A stretch of DNA of 38,679 nucleotides from Desulfurococcales archaeon (GCA_027048265.1 JALTXS010000161.1:1-38679); one strand, 5' to 3'. Shown: positions 16,139 to 25,444, numbered from the stretch's first letter. Notes: generated by a model from the sequence alone, not told the origin. Numbers and translations are program-made.

Positions 16139-17017
16139 TTATTGGCCCTTTTCTAGTATTTGCTTTGCTATCTGTGCCACCTCAAGGGGGGTCTTACCAA
16201 CTTTGGCGCCTGCGCTCTCCAAGGCTTTTATCTTAGACTCCGCTGTTCCCCTTCCCCCCTCTATTATGGCACCCGCGTGGCCCATTCTCTTACCTGAGGG
16301 AGCGGTTATTCCGGCAATGTAGCCCACGACGGGTTTGGTCATTTTGCTTTTTATGTACTCCGCGGCTTCTTCTTCAGCCGTGCCACCGATTTCGCCTATT
16401 AGTATGACAAGCTTTGTCTGGGGGTCCTTCTCGAACTTTTCGAGCACTTCCACAAAAGTCAGGCCGACTATCCTGTCGCCTCCGATGCCCAGGACTGTTG
16501 ACTGACCAACGTAAAGGCTGGTTAGGTAGGCTCCTACCTGGTACGTGAGGGTACCGCTTCTCGACACTATGCCCACAGGCCCTGGTTTGAAGACGTGTGT
16601 GGGCATTATCCCTAGGTGGGTCTCACCTACGCTGAGTATGCCGGGCGTGTTTGGACCGATTAGTGTCACTCCCTCCTTCTTTGCCTTGTGGTACATCTTC
16701 AGCTCGTCATGCACAGGTATGCCCTCAGTGATCACTACCACGGTTTTTAGACCGGCTTCCACGGCTTCCATGAAAGCGTCGGCCGCGAAGGGGGCGGGCA
16801 CGAATATTATGCTGGCGTCAGCTCCGGTCTGTTTTACTGCTTTTTCCACGGTATTGTAAACTGGGACTCCATGCACACTCTGGCCCTCCTTGCCCGGGGT
16901 TACGCCCGCTACTATACGTGTGCCGTACTTCAGCATCCTCTCTGTGTGGAAGCGTCCTTGGCTACCGGTTATACCCTGTACTATAACCTTGGTGTTACGG
17001 TCTACTATTATCGCCAT
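16139..17017 (-). CDS. sucD: succinyl-CoA synthetase (ADP/GDP-forming) alpha subunit
   Basis: 292 residues, the usual length. The CoA-binding Rossmann part has VIVQGITGSQGRFHTERML; GPNTPGI and SRSGTLTYQ are conserved; GKRMGHAGAI carries the catalytic phosphohistidine (His247). With SucC it interconverts succinyl-CoA and succinate with substrate-level phosphorylation. Its ATG shares one base with the TGA of sucC (TGATG), so the pair is translationally coupled. In this window it connects the oxoacid:ferredoxin oxidoreductase with succinate dehydrogenase and fumarase, completing one side of a TCA cycle. Operated in reverse it would supply succinyl-CoA for CO2 fixation through 4-hydroxybutyrate. 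Confidence 0.97.
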   Translation of the reverse strand: MAIIVDRNTKVIVQGITGSQGRFHTERMLKYGTRIVAGVTPGKEGQSVHGVPVYNTVEKAVKQTGADASIIFVPAPFAADAFMEAVEAGLKTVVVITEGIPVHDELKMYHKAKKEGVTLIGPNTPGILSVGETHLGIMPTHVFKPGPVGIVSRSGTLTYQVGAYLTSLYVGQSTVLGIGGDRIVGLTFVEVLEKFEKDPQTKLVILIGEIGGTAEEEAAEYIKSKMTKPVVGYIAGITAPSGKRMGHAGAIIEGGRGTAESKIKALESAGAKVGKTPLEVAQIAKQILEKGQ

Positions 17018-18198
17018 CAGGCCTCACCTCCTTCCTCCATCTTGCGGGCGAGTTCAACTGCCATTTTCGCTCCCTCCTCCATCGTCTTGGCTATGTGCAA
17101 CTTTATGCCCGTCTCGCGTATGAAGTCTTCAAGTATCTTACGACCCTCCTCCTCATTTGTGCCAGCGAGCCTAATGACTATGGGTACTCCAATCTCCATC
17201 TCGGAGAGGGCCTTGACTATACCCCTTGCTACCTCGTCGCACCGGGTTATTCCCCCGAATATGTTAATGAATATCACCTTGACGTTCTTGTCCATTAGTA
17301 TTGTTTCTATGGCCTTCTTCACGACCTCGCTGCTCGCACCGCCTCCCACGTCGAGGAAGTTGGCCGGCTTACCCCCCATTATGTATATCAGGTCCATGGT
17401 GGCCATAGACATGCCCGCGCCATTCGCTATCACTCCTATGTTTCCGTCGAGCTTGACATAGTTCAGACCCCTCTCAACAGCTATTCTCTCGAGCTGGTCC
17501 TCCTCCGTGTAGTCCCTGAGCTGTTCTAGGTCCTTGTGGCGGAAGAGCGCGTTGTCGTCTATGTTAAGACGGGCGTCGGCCGCAACTATCTTCCCATCTC
17601 CTGTCACGACCAGGGGGTTTATCTCAGTCAACTCCGCCTCGTAGGTGGTTAGTATCTCATACAGTTTCTTTGCTATTCTGAAAACCTCCTTGAAGTACTC
17701 GCTTGGCATACTTGCCTTGTAGAGGGCGTTTCTCACCTGGAAGTCCCATAGCCCATAGACGGGGTCTATGGTTGTCTTGGAAATCTTGTCCGGGTGTTTC
17801 GCCGCTATTTCTTCTATCTCCATCCCCCCAACGCTGCTGACTATGAGCGTGAAGCCCTTCTTCGCACGGTCGAGTACATAGCCCACGTACATTTCGCGGG
17901 CTATGTCGAGCTGTTCCTCTACGTATATCTTTTTGACAACATGGCCTTTGAAGACCCGGCCGAACAGCTCCTCAGCCACCCTACGGGCCTCCTCGGGGGA
18001 GTTTGCCAGCCTTATAGCACCCGCCTTGCCACGGCCTCCTACGAGTATCTGTGACTTTAGGACAACTTTGCCGCCGAGCTCGCGGGCGGCCTGCTCTACT
18101 TCCTCGGGGGTTGTGGCCAGCTTTCCCTTGGGTATGGGTATCCCGTGCTTGGCGAAGAACTGCTTAGCTTGGTACTCATGCAGTTTCAAGCCCGACAC
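17017..18198 (-). CDS. sucC: succinyl-CoA synthetase beta subunit
   Basis: 393 residues. The ATP-grasp domain begins LHEYQAKQFFAKHGIPIPKG and includes KSQILVGGRGKAGAI; EAELTEINPLVV holds conserved metal/nucleotide residues; NGAGMSMATMD and FINIFGGITRCDEVA mark the CoA-ligase half. The GTG at 18198 has no ribosome site, whereas TTG 18189 has CGGTG six bases upstream and gives a start at KLHEYQ, so the true N-terminus may be three residues shorter. A possible TATA (CAATATTAACA) lies between it and the LutB-like gene 39 bases upstream, so sucCD may have its own promoter as well as read-through. Confidence 0.97.
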   Translation of the reverse strand: MSGLKLHEYQAKQFFAKHGIPIPKGKLATTPEEVEQAARELGGKVVLKSQILVGGRGKAGAIRLANSPEEARRVAEELFGRVFKGHVVKKIYVEEQLDIAREMYVGYVLDRAKKGFTLIVSSVGGMEIEEIAAKHPDKISKTTIDPVYGLWDFQVRNALYKASMPSEYFKEVFRIAKKLYEILTTYEAELTEINPLVVTGDGKIVAADARLNIDDNALFRHKDLEQLRDYTEEDQLERIAVERGLNYVKLDGNIGVIANGAGMSMATMDLIYIMGGKPANFLDVGGGASSEVVKKAIETILMDKNVKVIFINIFGGITRCDEVARGIVKALSEMEIGVPIVIRLAGTNEEEGRKILEDFIRETGIKLHIAKTMEEGAKMAVELARKMEEGGEA

Positions 18199-18237
18199 CG
18201 GGTCTAGTATATTGGCTTTGGAATGTTAATATTGTTA

Positions 18238-19428
18238 TTAGTTTTCCCCAGAGGGCTTTTCCTTCCACACGCGTGTACGGTGCCATCTTATTATGTCCTC
18301 AAGTGGGATGGACACCGGGCAAACCTGGCTGCAGCGGCCGCAGAGTAGACAGTAGAAGGAAAGCTCACTAGCAAGATCCGGGTCATGCACGATTGAGGTC
18401 CAGTTGAGCCCCATGGGCCCCCCGTAAACTGGGCCGCCCCAGTGGTTGGCGAGTTTTTCCCAAACGGGGCATTCGAACTGGCATCGTCCACACCTAACGC
18501 ATCTCAGCTGGGCTTTGAGAACGGGGTGCTTGCTGGCCTTTAGGCGCCCGTTGTCGAGCAATATGACGTCCAGCCTGCGGGGCCCCTGGGCGCCAAGGAC
18601 TCGCTTGTGCTCTATGTCGGCTGTGCTACTGGGCCCGGTTATTACGTTTATGTAGGTTGGGGGGAATATGCCCGCGTAGGCGGACTGGACTAGCACCATG
18701 TCCAGCGCTGTCCTTAGGTCGGGTAGTATCTTGTCAACCGGGACTATTGCAATATGATGCTCGACAACGCCTGATACTAGTCTAATGTTTCCCTCATTCT
18801 CAACCAGCACCAGGCTCCCAGTGTCAGCTGCTATCGCGTTGCCTCCAGTGACCCCCGTCTTGGCTGATAGTATCTTTATCCTTAGAAACTCTCTGGCAGC
18901 GTGCGCCAGTTTCTCCGGCTCCTCACTTCCCGGGTCCCTCCCCAGTCTACTTAACAACCGCCTGGCCTGAGACCGGGTTATGTGTATGGCTGGGGCTATA
19001 GTGTGCATGGGCTTCCCATTCTCGAGCTGTACTAGGAACTGCCCCAAATCGGTCTCCCAGACCTCCACCCCTCGTTTCTCCAGGTGTTCCCTCAACCCTA
19101 TTTCTTCTGCAGCCATACTCTTCGACATGACAACGAGGTCCACGCTCTGCGTTAGTTCATCGAATATCCTGAGCGCGTGGCTCGAGTCTCTCGCGAAGTG
19201 TGCCCCTGCGCCGGCTTTTTGGAGGCTGGCAAGGGTCTTGTCTATATAGTTTTCCAGGTCGCTGATTACCTGGTCCTCTACCTCTTTTATCCTCGCAGCC
19301 AGCTCCTCCAGCCAAGGGTTCTCCTTGAGCGCCTTTGAGACCCCCTGGCGGGCGTTGTTGGAGGCCCTCGCTATGCTCTCTTGGAACCTTCTGTCATCGA
19401 GAAGCTTGTAAACCTGGAGTATGAACAA
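18238..19428 (-). CDS. LutB-like LUD-domain protein with two [4Fe-4S] motifs
   Basis: 396 residues from TTG 19428. Residues about 60-290 form a LUD domain (KSMAAEEIGLREHL, TGVTGGNAIAADTGSLVL, EHHIAIVP, NVITGPSSTADIE). The C-terminus has two ferredoxin motifs, CVRCGRCQFECP (about 311-322) and CLLCGRCSQVCP (about 361-372). This is the architecture of LutB/YkgF, the iron-sulfur subunit of the L-lactate-oxidising LutABC complex. No LutA or LutC gene is adjacent. Instead, a divergent gene 117 bases away encodes a membrane protein with the CCG domains typical of LutA/HdrD, so the two may form one electron-transfer complex. Lactate is only one possible substrate; sucCD follows on the same strand. 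Confidence 0.85.
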   Translation of the reverse strand: MFILQVYKLLDDRRFQESIARASNNARQGVSKALKENPWLEELAARIKEVEDQVISDLENYIDKTLASLQKAGAGAHFARDSSHALRIFDELTQSVDLVVMSKSMAAEEIGLREHLEKRGVEVWETDLGQFLVQLENGKPMHTIAPAIHITRSQARRLLSRLGRDPGSEEPEKLAHAAREFLRIKILSAKTGVTGGNAIAADTGSLVLVENEGNIRLVSGVVEHHIAIVPVDKILPDLRTALDMVLVQSAYAGIFPPTYINVITGPSSTADIEHKRVLGAQGPRRLDVILLDNGRLKASKHPVLKAQLRCVRCGRCQFECPVWEKLANHWGGPVYGGPMGLNWTSIVHDPDLASELSFYCLLCGRCSQVCPVSIPLEDIIRWHRTRVWKEKPSGEN

Positions 19429-19478
19429 GATGGACGCCCCTTGTAGGGGATGTTGGGTGTTGTTTATTGTCGCTGACG

Positions 19479-19487
19479 ATTTATATC
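19479..19487 (+). promoter_or_regulatory. TATA box of the Hdr-like gene
   Basis: ATTTATATC places a transcription start near 19507-19512. The open frame's longest start (TTG 19467) would lie upstream of this, so the box supports the internal TTG 19545. Confidence 0.5.
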
Positions 19488-19544
19488 TTCGACACTGATA
19501 TTCTAGCCTGTCAGAGCCCGCCTGGCGCTAGGGAGGGGTTAGGC

Positions 19545-21578
19545 TTGTCCGCCGGCCTTGTGGGCATTGAGCACTTCCTCTACGTCGAGGACCTCGAGCC
19601 TCTTGTTTACGTATTCACTCTTGCTGTAGCTATTGTTCTTGTGTATGGGTTCTCCAGGTATTCTAGAAGGTGGTTTGGCAAGGCCTTCTACCTACCCAAG
19701 CCCAATAGAATTGCAGAACGCTTGGGGAGGCTCTTTTCTCACTCCTTGCTACAGGCGAAGGTTCTCCAGAAGATGTTCGAGGGAGCCATTCATGCTCTGA
19801 TCTTCTATGGAATGCTCCTCCTCTTCATAGCTACGTTTTTAAGGGGAATAGAATTCGAGATTACACTCAGGCTCTTTGACGAGAGGTTCCTTGTAGATGG
19901 TGTTTATAGGGCTTTTAAGCTTATGGCAGTCTCCGGAGGCCTTATGGCGCTTGCTGGCATAGTGTTGGCTTTTTATAGAAGGGCCAGGGGCCTGACCACG
20001 GGTCTTCCACAGTCACGTGAGGACTACGCGGTGCTACTGCTTCTCGGAGTGATACTGGTTACTGGTTTTATACTGGATGCAATTAACACGATTGCCTATA
20101 GGAGGGAGTGGATAGGATACTGGGACCCCATAGGCATGTATCTGTCGGGACTCTTCCAGGGAATGGATGAGGATGCTCTGCGTCAGCTCTACAGGGGACT
20201 GTGGCTTTTCCACCTGGGCATCGCGATGACCGGTATTGCTCTCCTGCCCTTCACCAAGCTATCCCACATAGTTGTCAGCGGTATTCTGAACATATTCTAC
20301 TCTAGGTTGGAACACCCTTCTGCGTTCAAGCCTGTGGATAACCTGGAGAAGGCTGTGGAGACAGGGGAGCTGGGTATAGTCAAGCTCTCTCACACAACTT
20401 GGAAGCAGAGGATGGACTACGACGCCTGCACGAAGTGCGCCCGCTGCCACAACGCGTGCCCAGCGAACATAAGCGGCAAACCTTTGTCCCCTATGAGGAT
20501 GGTCCTAGACATGAGGCAGGCCATGGACAGGGGAGACTGGGACAAGGATATAGAAGCGATAATGGAGCCCGACATATTCTGGTCCTGTGTGATGTGCGGC
20601 GCCTGTGTATACGAGTGCCCCGTGGACATACACCATGTGGAGACGATCCTTGACGCTAGGAGGGGTCTTTACGCCAAGGGGGGGAATGTGCCAGAGGGCC
20701 TCCTCCAGCTATCCTATAACATAATGAGGACGGGCAACGCGTATGGCATGAACCCTGTGGACCGAGAGGAGTGGATAAGGAGTCTAGAGGAGAGGGGCCT
20801 GGCGGAGGTGGCAAGAGAGGGAGAGGAATACGACGTTCTCTACTGGACAGGCTGTAACGTGTCCTACGACCCCAATCTTAGGGGCGTGGGCGAGAGTCTT
20901 CTAAAGCTCCTGAAAACAGCAGGTCTTAGGGTCGCCGTACTTGCTGAGGAGCAGTGTTGTGGAGAGCCGGTGAGGAGGGCAGGAGACGAACTTATGTTCG
21001 CTGAGGTTGCCAAGACCAACTATGAGGCCCTGAAAAGATACAAGTTCAAGAAACTGCTCGTTAACTGCCCCCACGGGTACAATGTTTTCAAGCATGAGTA
21101 CCCACTATACGGCTACGAACTCGACGTAGTACATCACACCCTGCTCTTAGACCAACTAGTAAAGGAGGGTAGGCTACCCAAGCCCGTTGCCAACGCGTAC
21201 AAGGATGTAACCTACCACGACCCCTGCTATCTGGGAAGATGGAACGGGCACTTCGAAGAGCCGCGGAACCTACTGCGTAACGTTAAGGGTCTCCGGCTAA
21301 AAGAGATGCCCCGGAACAGGGAAAGGAGTTTCTGCTGTGGAGCGGGAGGGGCTCACGGGTTCTTCGAGCTGAAAAAAGGTAAACGGATTAGCAGAATAAG
21401 GGCGGAGGAGGCCGCCAGCACAGGCGCCAAAGTTGTTGCCGTTGCCTGCCCCTTCTGTAACGCTATGTTCAGGAGCGAGGCAAGTGACCTCGGGTTTGAG
21501 GTAAAGGATATAGCAGAGATACTGGCTCAGGGGCTGGAGGAGAAAGGAGTTGAGAAGCTTCCTAAAAATGGGGGCTAG
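19545..21578 (+). CDS. membrane-bound heterodisulfide-reductase-like Fe-S oxidoreductase (HdrE-HdrD type fusion)
   Basis: About 677 residues. The N-terminal third has five or six membrane helices (for example HALIFYGMLLLFIATFL and LLLLGVILVTGFILDAI) resembling the NarI/HdrE cytochrome b domain. Two ferredoxin motifs follow (CTKCARCHNACP, CVMCGACVYECP), then two cysteine-rich CCG domains (CCGEPVRRAG with the distant CPHG, and CCGAGGAHG with CPFCNAMF). Bacterial relatives take electrons from ETF or acyl-CoA oxidation and reduce menaquinone; archaeal HdrDE reduces CoM-S-S-CoB. With acyl-CoA dehydrogenases nearby and no methanogenesis genes, quinone reduction is the likely role. TTG 19545 follows GGGAGGGG at good spacing and lies downstream of the TATA box; TTG 19467 would add 26 residues. 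Its stop overlaps the convergent gene's stop by four bases. Confidence 0.88.
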   Translation: MSAGLVGIEHFLYVEDLEPLVYVFTLAVAIVLVYGFSRYSRRWFGKAFYLPKPNRIAERLGRLFSHSLLQAKVLQKMFEGAIHALIFYGMLLLFIATFLRGIEFEITLRLFDERFLVDGVYRAFKLMAVSGGLMALAGIVLAFYRRARGLTTGLPQSREDYAVLLLLGVILVTGFILDAINTIAYRREWIGYWDPIGMYLSGLFQGMDEDALRQLYRGLWLFHLGIAMTGIALLPFTKLSHIVVSGILNIFYSRLEHPSAFKPVDNLEKAVETGELGIVKLSHTTWKQRMDYDACTKCARCHNACPANISGKPLSPMRMVLDMRQAMDRGDWDKDIEAIMEPDIFWSCVMCGACVYECPVDIHHVETILDARRGLYAKGGNVPEGLLQLSYNIMRTGNAYGMNPVDREEWIRSLEERGLAEVAREGEEYDVLYWTGCNVSYDPNLRGVGESLLKLLKTAGLRVAVLAEEQCCGEPVRRAGDELMFAEVAKTNYEALKRYKFKKLLVNCPHGYNVFKHEYPLYGYELDVVHHTLLLDQLVKEGRLPKPVANAYKDVTYHDPCYLGRWNGHFEEPRNLLRNVKGLRLKEMPRNRERSFCCGAGGAHGFFELKKGKRISRIRAEEAASTGAKVVAVACPFCNAMFRSEASDLGFEVKDIAEILAQGLEEKGVEKLPKNGG

Positions 21579-23563
21579 CGTCCTTTGAACTTTGGCTTTC
21601 TCTTTTCCATGAAAGCTGTTATCCCCTCGACAACGTCATCCGTGCTGAATAGTAGCCCGAAATAGCTGCTCTCTAGGAACATGCCGCTCCAAATGCTCGT
21701 CTCTCTACCCACCTGAATGGAGTACTTTGCCGCCAGCAGGGCAAGCGGGGGCTTCTCCGCCAGCTTTAGCCCCAGTGTACGTGCCTCCGACTCGAGCTTC
21801 TCTGGGGGGACCACTTTGTCGACAGCACCTATCTTAAGTGCCTCGCTGGCTGGGATCATGTCCCCAGTGTAGATGAGTTCTTTTGCTTTGCTTGGACCCA
21901 CAAGTCTCGGTAGTCTCAGAGTCCCCCCGGCTCCCGGTATTATGCCCAGGTTTATCTCGGGCTGCCCGAGCATTGCTGTCTCCGACGCTATCCTGAAGTC
22001 TCCTGCCATTGCCAGCTCCATTCCACCGCCTAGGCAGAAGCCATTAATGGCCATTATGACGGGCTTGGTGTAGTATTCTATCTTGAACAGGAGCTCCTGG
22101 AATCTCCTTGAGAGTATTGCAGCCTTAAATGGGGATAACCCTACGAACTGGTTAACATCTGCTCCTGCACTGAAGGCCTTACCATTCCCCGTTATTATGA
22201 GTACTCTTATGTCCTCGTTTTCTTCCAACTCGTCTAGTGTTTGGGAGAGCTCCTGGAGCAACTTTGGAGATAGCGCGTTTAGCTTGTTCGGCCTGTTGAG
22301 CACAACCCACGCCAGGGGGGGTTCGAGCTTTATTAAGAGCGTGTCCTTTTCAATGGTCTGTACTTCACGGTACTCGTAGAAACCCTTGCCAGTCTTCCTC
22401 CCCAGTTTTCCTTCCTCGACCATCTTCCTGAGCAGCGGGTCGGGCTTGTACTCTTCCCACCCTGTTTCCTTATACATTTCCTCAAGTGTTTGAACAATGG
22501 TGTCTATCCCCAGGTCATCAGCGTACTCGAAAACCCCCTTGGGGTAGCCCAGTCCAAGTTTCACCGCCTTGTCAATATCGTCCCTGGTTGCAATATTTTC
22601 ACGCAGGAGGTAGGCAGCCTCGTTTATCGCTGGGGCAATGACGTAAAGGGGGTCTACGTTTTCTCCCTTCTCCTTAGGTATATTGGGCCGAGCGTATACG
22701 CCTGGCTTGGGGTACTCGTAAAAGCCCTTGCCAGTCTTCATGCCAAGCTCGTTTTTCTTGAACTTCTCCTCAAATAGGGGACAAGGGTTGCTCTTGAAGC
22801 CACGCTCACTCATTGCCTTGAAGACGTAGTAGAAGACATCTATCCCACTGTAATCGGCTAGTTCGAAAGCTCCCATGGGAAAGCCCAGTTTATACTTAAG
22901 CGCGCTGTCCACTGCTATGTGGTCTGGCGCCTTTCCACTAACAACCATCCAGCAGGCCGCGTTCATCACACGTGCGAGTATCCTGTTTACAATGAAGCCC
23001 GGCACGTCCTTGTTCACAACCACCGGCTGCTTGCCGAACTTCTTGGCCAACTCCACGGTGGTTGCCAGAGTCTGATCGCTTGTCTTCTCCCCTCTAATGA
23101 CCTCCACAAGGGGCATAAGTGGGGGTGGGTTGAAGAAATGCATTCCCACAACCTTTTCAGGCCTACTGGTAGAGGCCGCTATCTCAGTTATAGGGAGGCT
23201 GCTTGTGTTCGTCGCAAGTATCGCGTGGTCCGGGGTCACTCTGTCTGCCGTCTGGAATATTTTTGTCTTCAAGTCTAGCTTCTCAGGAACAGCTTCTATC
23301 ATGAAGTCTGCTCCATTCAAAGCCTCTTCCAGGTTTGTAGTGGTCGTGATGCGGGACATTACATCCTCTACGCTTTCCCTAAGAACTCCTTTATCGCTAA
23401 GCTTCTGTAAGCTCCACCTTATCTTCTCGAGAGCATTCCTAAGTATGTCGTCCGAAATGTCCGTCAGGGCCACCTGGAACCCCGACATGGCAGCGACTTC
23501 AGCAATTCCGTGGCCCATGGTGCCTGCTCCTATGACCGCTATCTTCCTTATATCTCCGGGCAA
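21575..23563 (-). CDS. 3-hydroxyacyl-CoA dehydrogenase / enoyl-CoA hydratase fusion
   Basis: 662 residues. Residues 1-190 are the NAD-binding domain (GAGTMGHGIAEVAA; MHFFNPPPLMPLVEV with the catalytic His). Two 3HCDH C-terminal domains follow (each ending GKGFYEY), then a crotonase domain from about 412 with FSAGADVNQF and both catalytic glutamates (GGGMELAMAGD and GQPEINLGIIPGAGG). This order, dehydrogenase first and hydratase last, is that of the archaeal crotonyl-CoA hydratase/(S)-3-hydroxybutyryl-CoA dehydrogenase used in 4-hydroxybutyrate cycles and in beta-oxidation. It converts enoyl-CoA to 3-oxoacyl-CoA with NAD(P)+. TTG 23563 has GGGTGA six bases upstream. It is the last gene of the thiolase-DUF35-dehydrogenase operon. 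Confidence 0.95.
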   Translation of the reverse strand: MPGDIRKIAVIGAGTMGHGIAEVAAMSGFQVALTDISDDILRNALEKIRWSLQKLSDKGVLRESVEDVMSRITTTTNLEEALNGADFMIEAVPEKLDLKTKIFQTADRVTPDHAILATNTSSLPITEIAASTSRPEKVVGMHFFNPPPLMPLVEVIRGEKTSDQTLATTVELAKKFGKQPVVVNKDVPGFIVNRILARVMNAACWMVVSGKAPDHIAVDSALKYKLGFPMGAFELADYSGIDVFYYVFKAMSERGFKSNPCPLFEEKFKKNELGMKTGKGFYEYPKPGVYARPNIPKEKGENVDPLYVIAPAINEAAYLLRENIATRDDIDKAVKLGLGYPKGVFEYADDLGIDTIVQTLEEMYKETGWEEYKPDPLLRKMVEEGKLGRKTGKGFYEYREVQTIEKDTLLIKLEPPLAWVVLNRPNKLNALSPKLLQELSQTLDELEENEDIRVLIITGNGKAFSAGADVNQFVGLSPFKAAILSRRFQELLFKIEYYTKPVIMAINGFCLGGGMELAMAGDFRIASETAMLGQPEINLGIIPGAGGTLRLPRLVGPSKAKELIYTGDMIPASEALKIGAVDKVVPPEKLESEARTLGLKLAEKPPLALLAAKYSIQVGRETSIWSGMFLESSYFGLLFSTDDVVEGITAFMEKRKPKFKGR

Positions 23564-23595
23564 GTTTATTCACCCTTTTTGAAGACGTGGCTTGT

Positions 23596-24804
23596 TTAGG
23601 TAATGTTTATGGGGGCTCCAAACACTTGGCGCATGAGCTCCCTTATTATGTTGAGCCGCTGTATGTCATTAGTGCCCTCATAGATGGTCGTTATCAGGGT
23701 ATCCCTAAGGTACCTCTCCACACCCGTCTCCACATCAACACCGTATCCTCCGTGTATCTTTATGGCATGGGCGGACGCCTCCTCCGCCACTTCCGTGGCG
23801 AAGGTCTTTGCAAGGCTCGCAGCCATCACGTACTCCCTTCGCTTCTGGTTGGCCAAAGTGGCGGCCCAGTATACTAGGAGCCGCGCGGCCTCTAGTTTTA
23901 TGAGCATATCTGCCAACTTGAAGGCGACGGCTTCGAAGCCAATTATAGGCCTACCAAAGGCCTCCCTCTGCATAGCATAGTTGAGGCTCTTCTCAAACAC
24001 CGCCTGGGCTATACCAACAGCCTGGGCTGCTATGTTGACCCTGCCATGGTTGTATGTGTTCACGGCTACCTTGAAGCCCTCGCCAATTGGTCCCAGTACA
24101 TTCTCCTCGGGAACCTTCACGTCCTCGAGTATGAGTTCATGGGGATGCTCTCCCCTCAGGCCAGTGACGTTTATCTTCTGCCCTACCTTGAAACCCGGCG
24201 TGTCCCTCTCGACTATGAAGAACGTGATACCCTTCCACCTCTTGTCCTGGGGAGGAGGGCTGGTCCTAGCGCTCACGACGAAGAATTCTGCCCTATCAGC
24301 CCCTGTTATGAACATCTTCCTCCCATTTATGACCCAATGGCCATTGACCTTCTTGGCGGTGGTCCTGATTCCCGCTATGTCGCTCCCGGCCCAGGGCTCT
24401 GTGTTGGCATGCGCCGCCAGTTTCTCTCCCCTGGCCACCGGGGGTATGTACTTCCTCTTCTGCTCCTCCGTTCCGTAGAGAAGGACGGGGACAACAAACA
24501 GCCCGTGCACGGTAACGGCTGTGCCAAAGGCCGGGCTAACCCGCGATATCTCCTCCATCATGAGAACCGTGTTCATATGGTCAGCTCCCTGGCCACCATA
24601 CTCTTCGGGAATACCTACGCCAAACAAGCCCAGCTGCGCCGCTTTCTCGAACAGTTCGTCGGGGATATGATTGTTCTTCTCAATCTCCATGGCTATTGGC
24701 TCGAGCTCTTTTTCCACGAACTCCCTAATGGTCTTCCTGAAAAGCTCGTGCTCCTCGGAAAGTTTTATGTTGAAGTCTAGGGAGGAGTTAAAGGGGAAAA
24801 CCAT
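23596..24804 (-). CDS. acyl-CoA dehydrogenase
   Basis: 402 residues, typical ACAD length. N-terminal helical domain (LSEEHELFRKTIREFVEKEL), middle beta domain with the FAD/substrate signature AHANTEPWAGSDIAGI and KMFITGADRAEFFVV, and C-terminal helices with IKIHGGYGVDVETGVERYLRD and IYEGTNDIQRL, which contains the catalytic glutamate. It oxidises acyl-CoA to enoyl-CoA using FAD. ATG 24804 follows GAGGTGA at ideal spacing. It is 32 bases from the hydratase/dehydrogenase fusion that acts on its product. No etfAB is in the window, so the electron acceptor is not identified locally; the Hdr-like membrane protein is a candidate at the quinone end. Confidence 0.96.
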   Translation of the reverse strand: MVFPFNSSLDFNIKLSEEHELFRKTIREFVEKELEPIAMEIEKNNHIPDELFEKAAQLGLFGVGIPEEYGGQGADHMNTVLMMEEISRVSPAFGTAVTVHGLFVVPVLLYGTEEQKRKYIPPVARGEKLAAHANTEPWAGSDIAGIRTTAKKVNGHWVINGRKMFITGADRAEFFVVSARTSPPPQDKRWKGITFFIVERDTPGFKVGQKINVTGLRGEHPHELILEDVKVPEENVLGPIGEGFKVAVNTYNHGRVNIAAQAVGIAQAVFEKSLNYAMQREAFGRPIIGFEAVAFKLADMLIKLEAARLLVYWAATLANQKRREYVMAASLAKTFATEVAEEASAHAIKIHGGYGVDVETGVERYLRDTLITTIYEGTNDIQRLNIIRELMRQVFGAPINIT

Positions 24805-24889
24805 TCCAGCTTCACCTCTCGCTAACTCGGGGGATGTTCGCCGTGTTGAAAAATGGGTATGCTCTGGAGATAAATGTTCCTCTAAAAAC

Positions 24890-25438
24890 CTAGTCGTTCA
24901 CAGGGACTATCTCGTAGGTGAGGTAACCCTCGGGCTGCCTCTTCACAACCTCTATCCTAACCCTCATGCCCACCTTTAGTCTCTTAGGGTCTTTTTCTCT
25001 GACCCATGCCGTCACGTTTATGCCTTCCTTAAGACGGGCAATACCCACGATGTAGTCATCGTAGTGCGCGAAGCTGGCTGGCTTTATGTTTATAACTGTA
25101 AAGGTCAGTAGCTCTCCCTCCCTGCTTAATTCCATCCATTGCATCTCGCTTTTCCTGCACGTGGGGCAGAATGACTGCGGCGGGAAGTATATAGTGCCGC
25201 ACTTACTACACTTGGTGGCCATTAGCTTCCCGTCCATAAGCCCGTCGTAGAAGGGCTTTATCTTCTCCACGGATATCGTGTACTTAAGCCTCAGCTCTCT
25301 CTGGTCAACCCATAAGGCCGCCCCAGTCTTCTGGTCAGGCACGATTGGGAGGCCTGTGGCCTGTTTTATGGACTCGACGAATTGCTCGAACTGTTTGAGG
25401 GCCTCCTCCATGGCCTCTTTCTGGCTCTTCTGACCCAA
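24890..25438 (-). CDS. DUF35 OB-fold/zinc-ribbon protein, thiolase partner
   Basis: 182 residues from TTG 25438 (GGGGTGA six bases upstream). A helical N-terminus is followed by a rubredoxin-like zinc ribbon, CSKCGTIYFPPQSFCPTC (about residues 90-107), and an OB fold (LLTFTVINIKP...VGIARLKEGINVTAWV). DUF35 proteins pair with SCP-x-type or acetoacetyl-CoA thiolases in archaea and channel acetoacetyl-CoA in the known thiolase/HMG-CoA-synthase complex. Here the thiolase-like gene ends six bases upstream, the usual arrangement. It has no catalytic residues of its own; it likely acts as a CoA-binding bridge. Confidence 0.9.
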   Translation of the reverse strand: MGQKSQKEAMEEALKQFEQFVESIKQATGLPIVPDQKTGAALWVDQRELRLKYTISVEKIKPFYDGLMDGKLMATKCSKCGTIYFPPQSFCPTCRKSEMQWMELSREGELLTFTVINIKPASFAHYDDYIVGIARLKEGINVTAWVREKDPKRLKVGMRVRIEVVKRQPEGYLTYEIVPVND

Positions 25439-25444
25439 GGCGTT

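Noticed and set aside
24046..24780. 244-codon plus-strand open frame opposite the acyl-CoA dehydrogenase gene
   Set aside because: The minus-strand gene has all family motifs; the plus frame has low-complexity composition and no domain.
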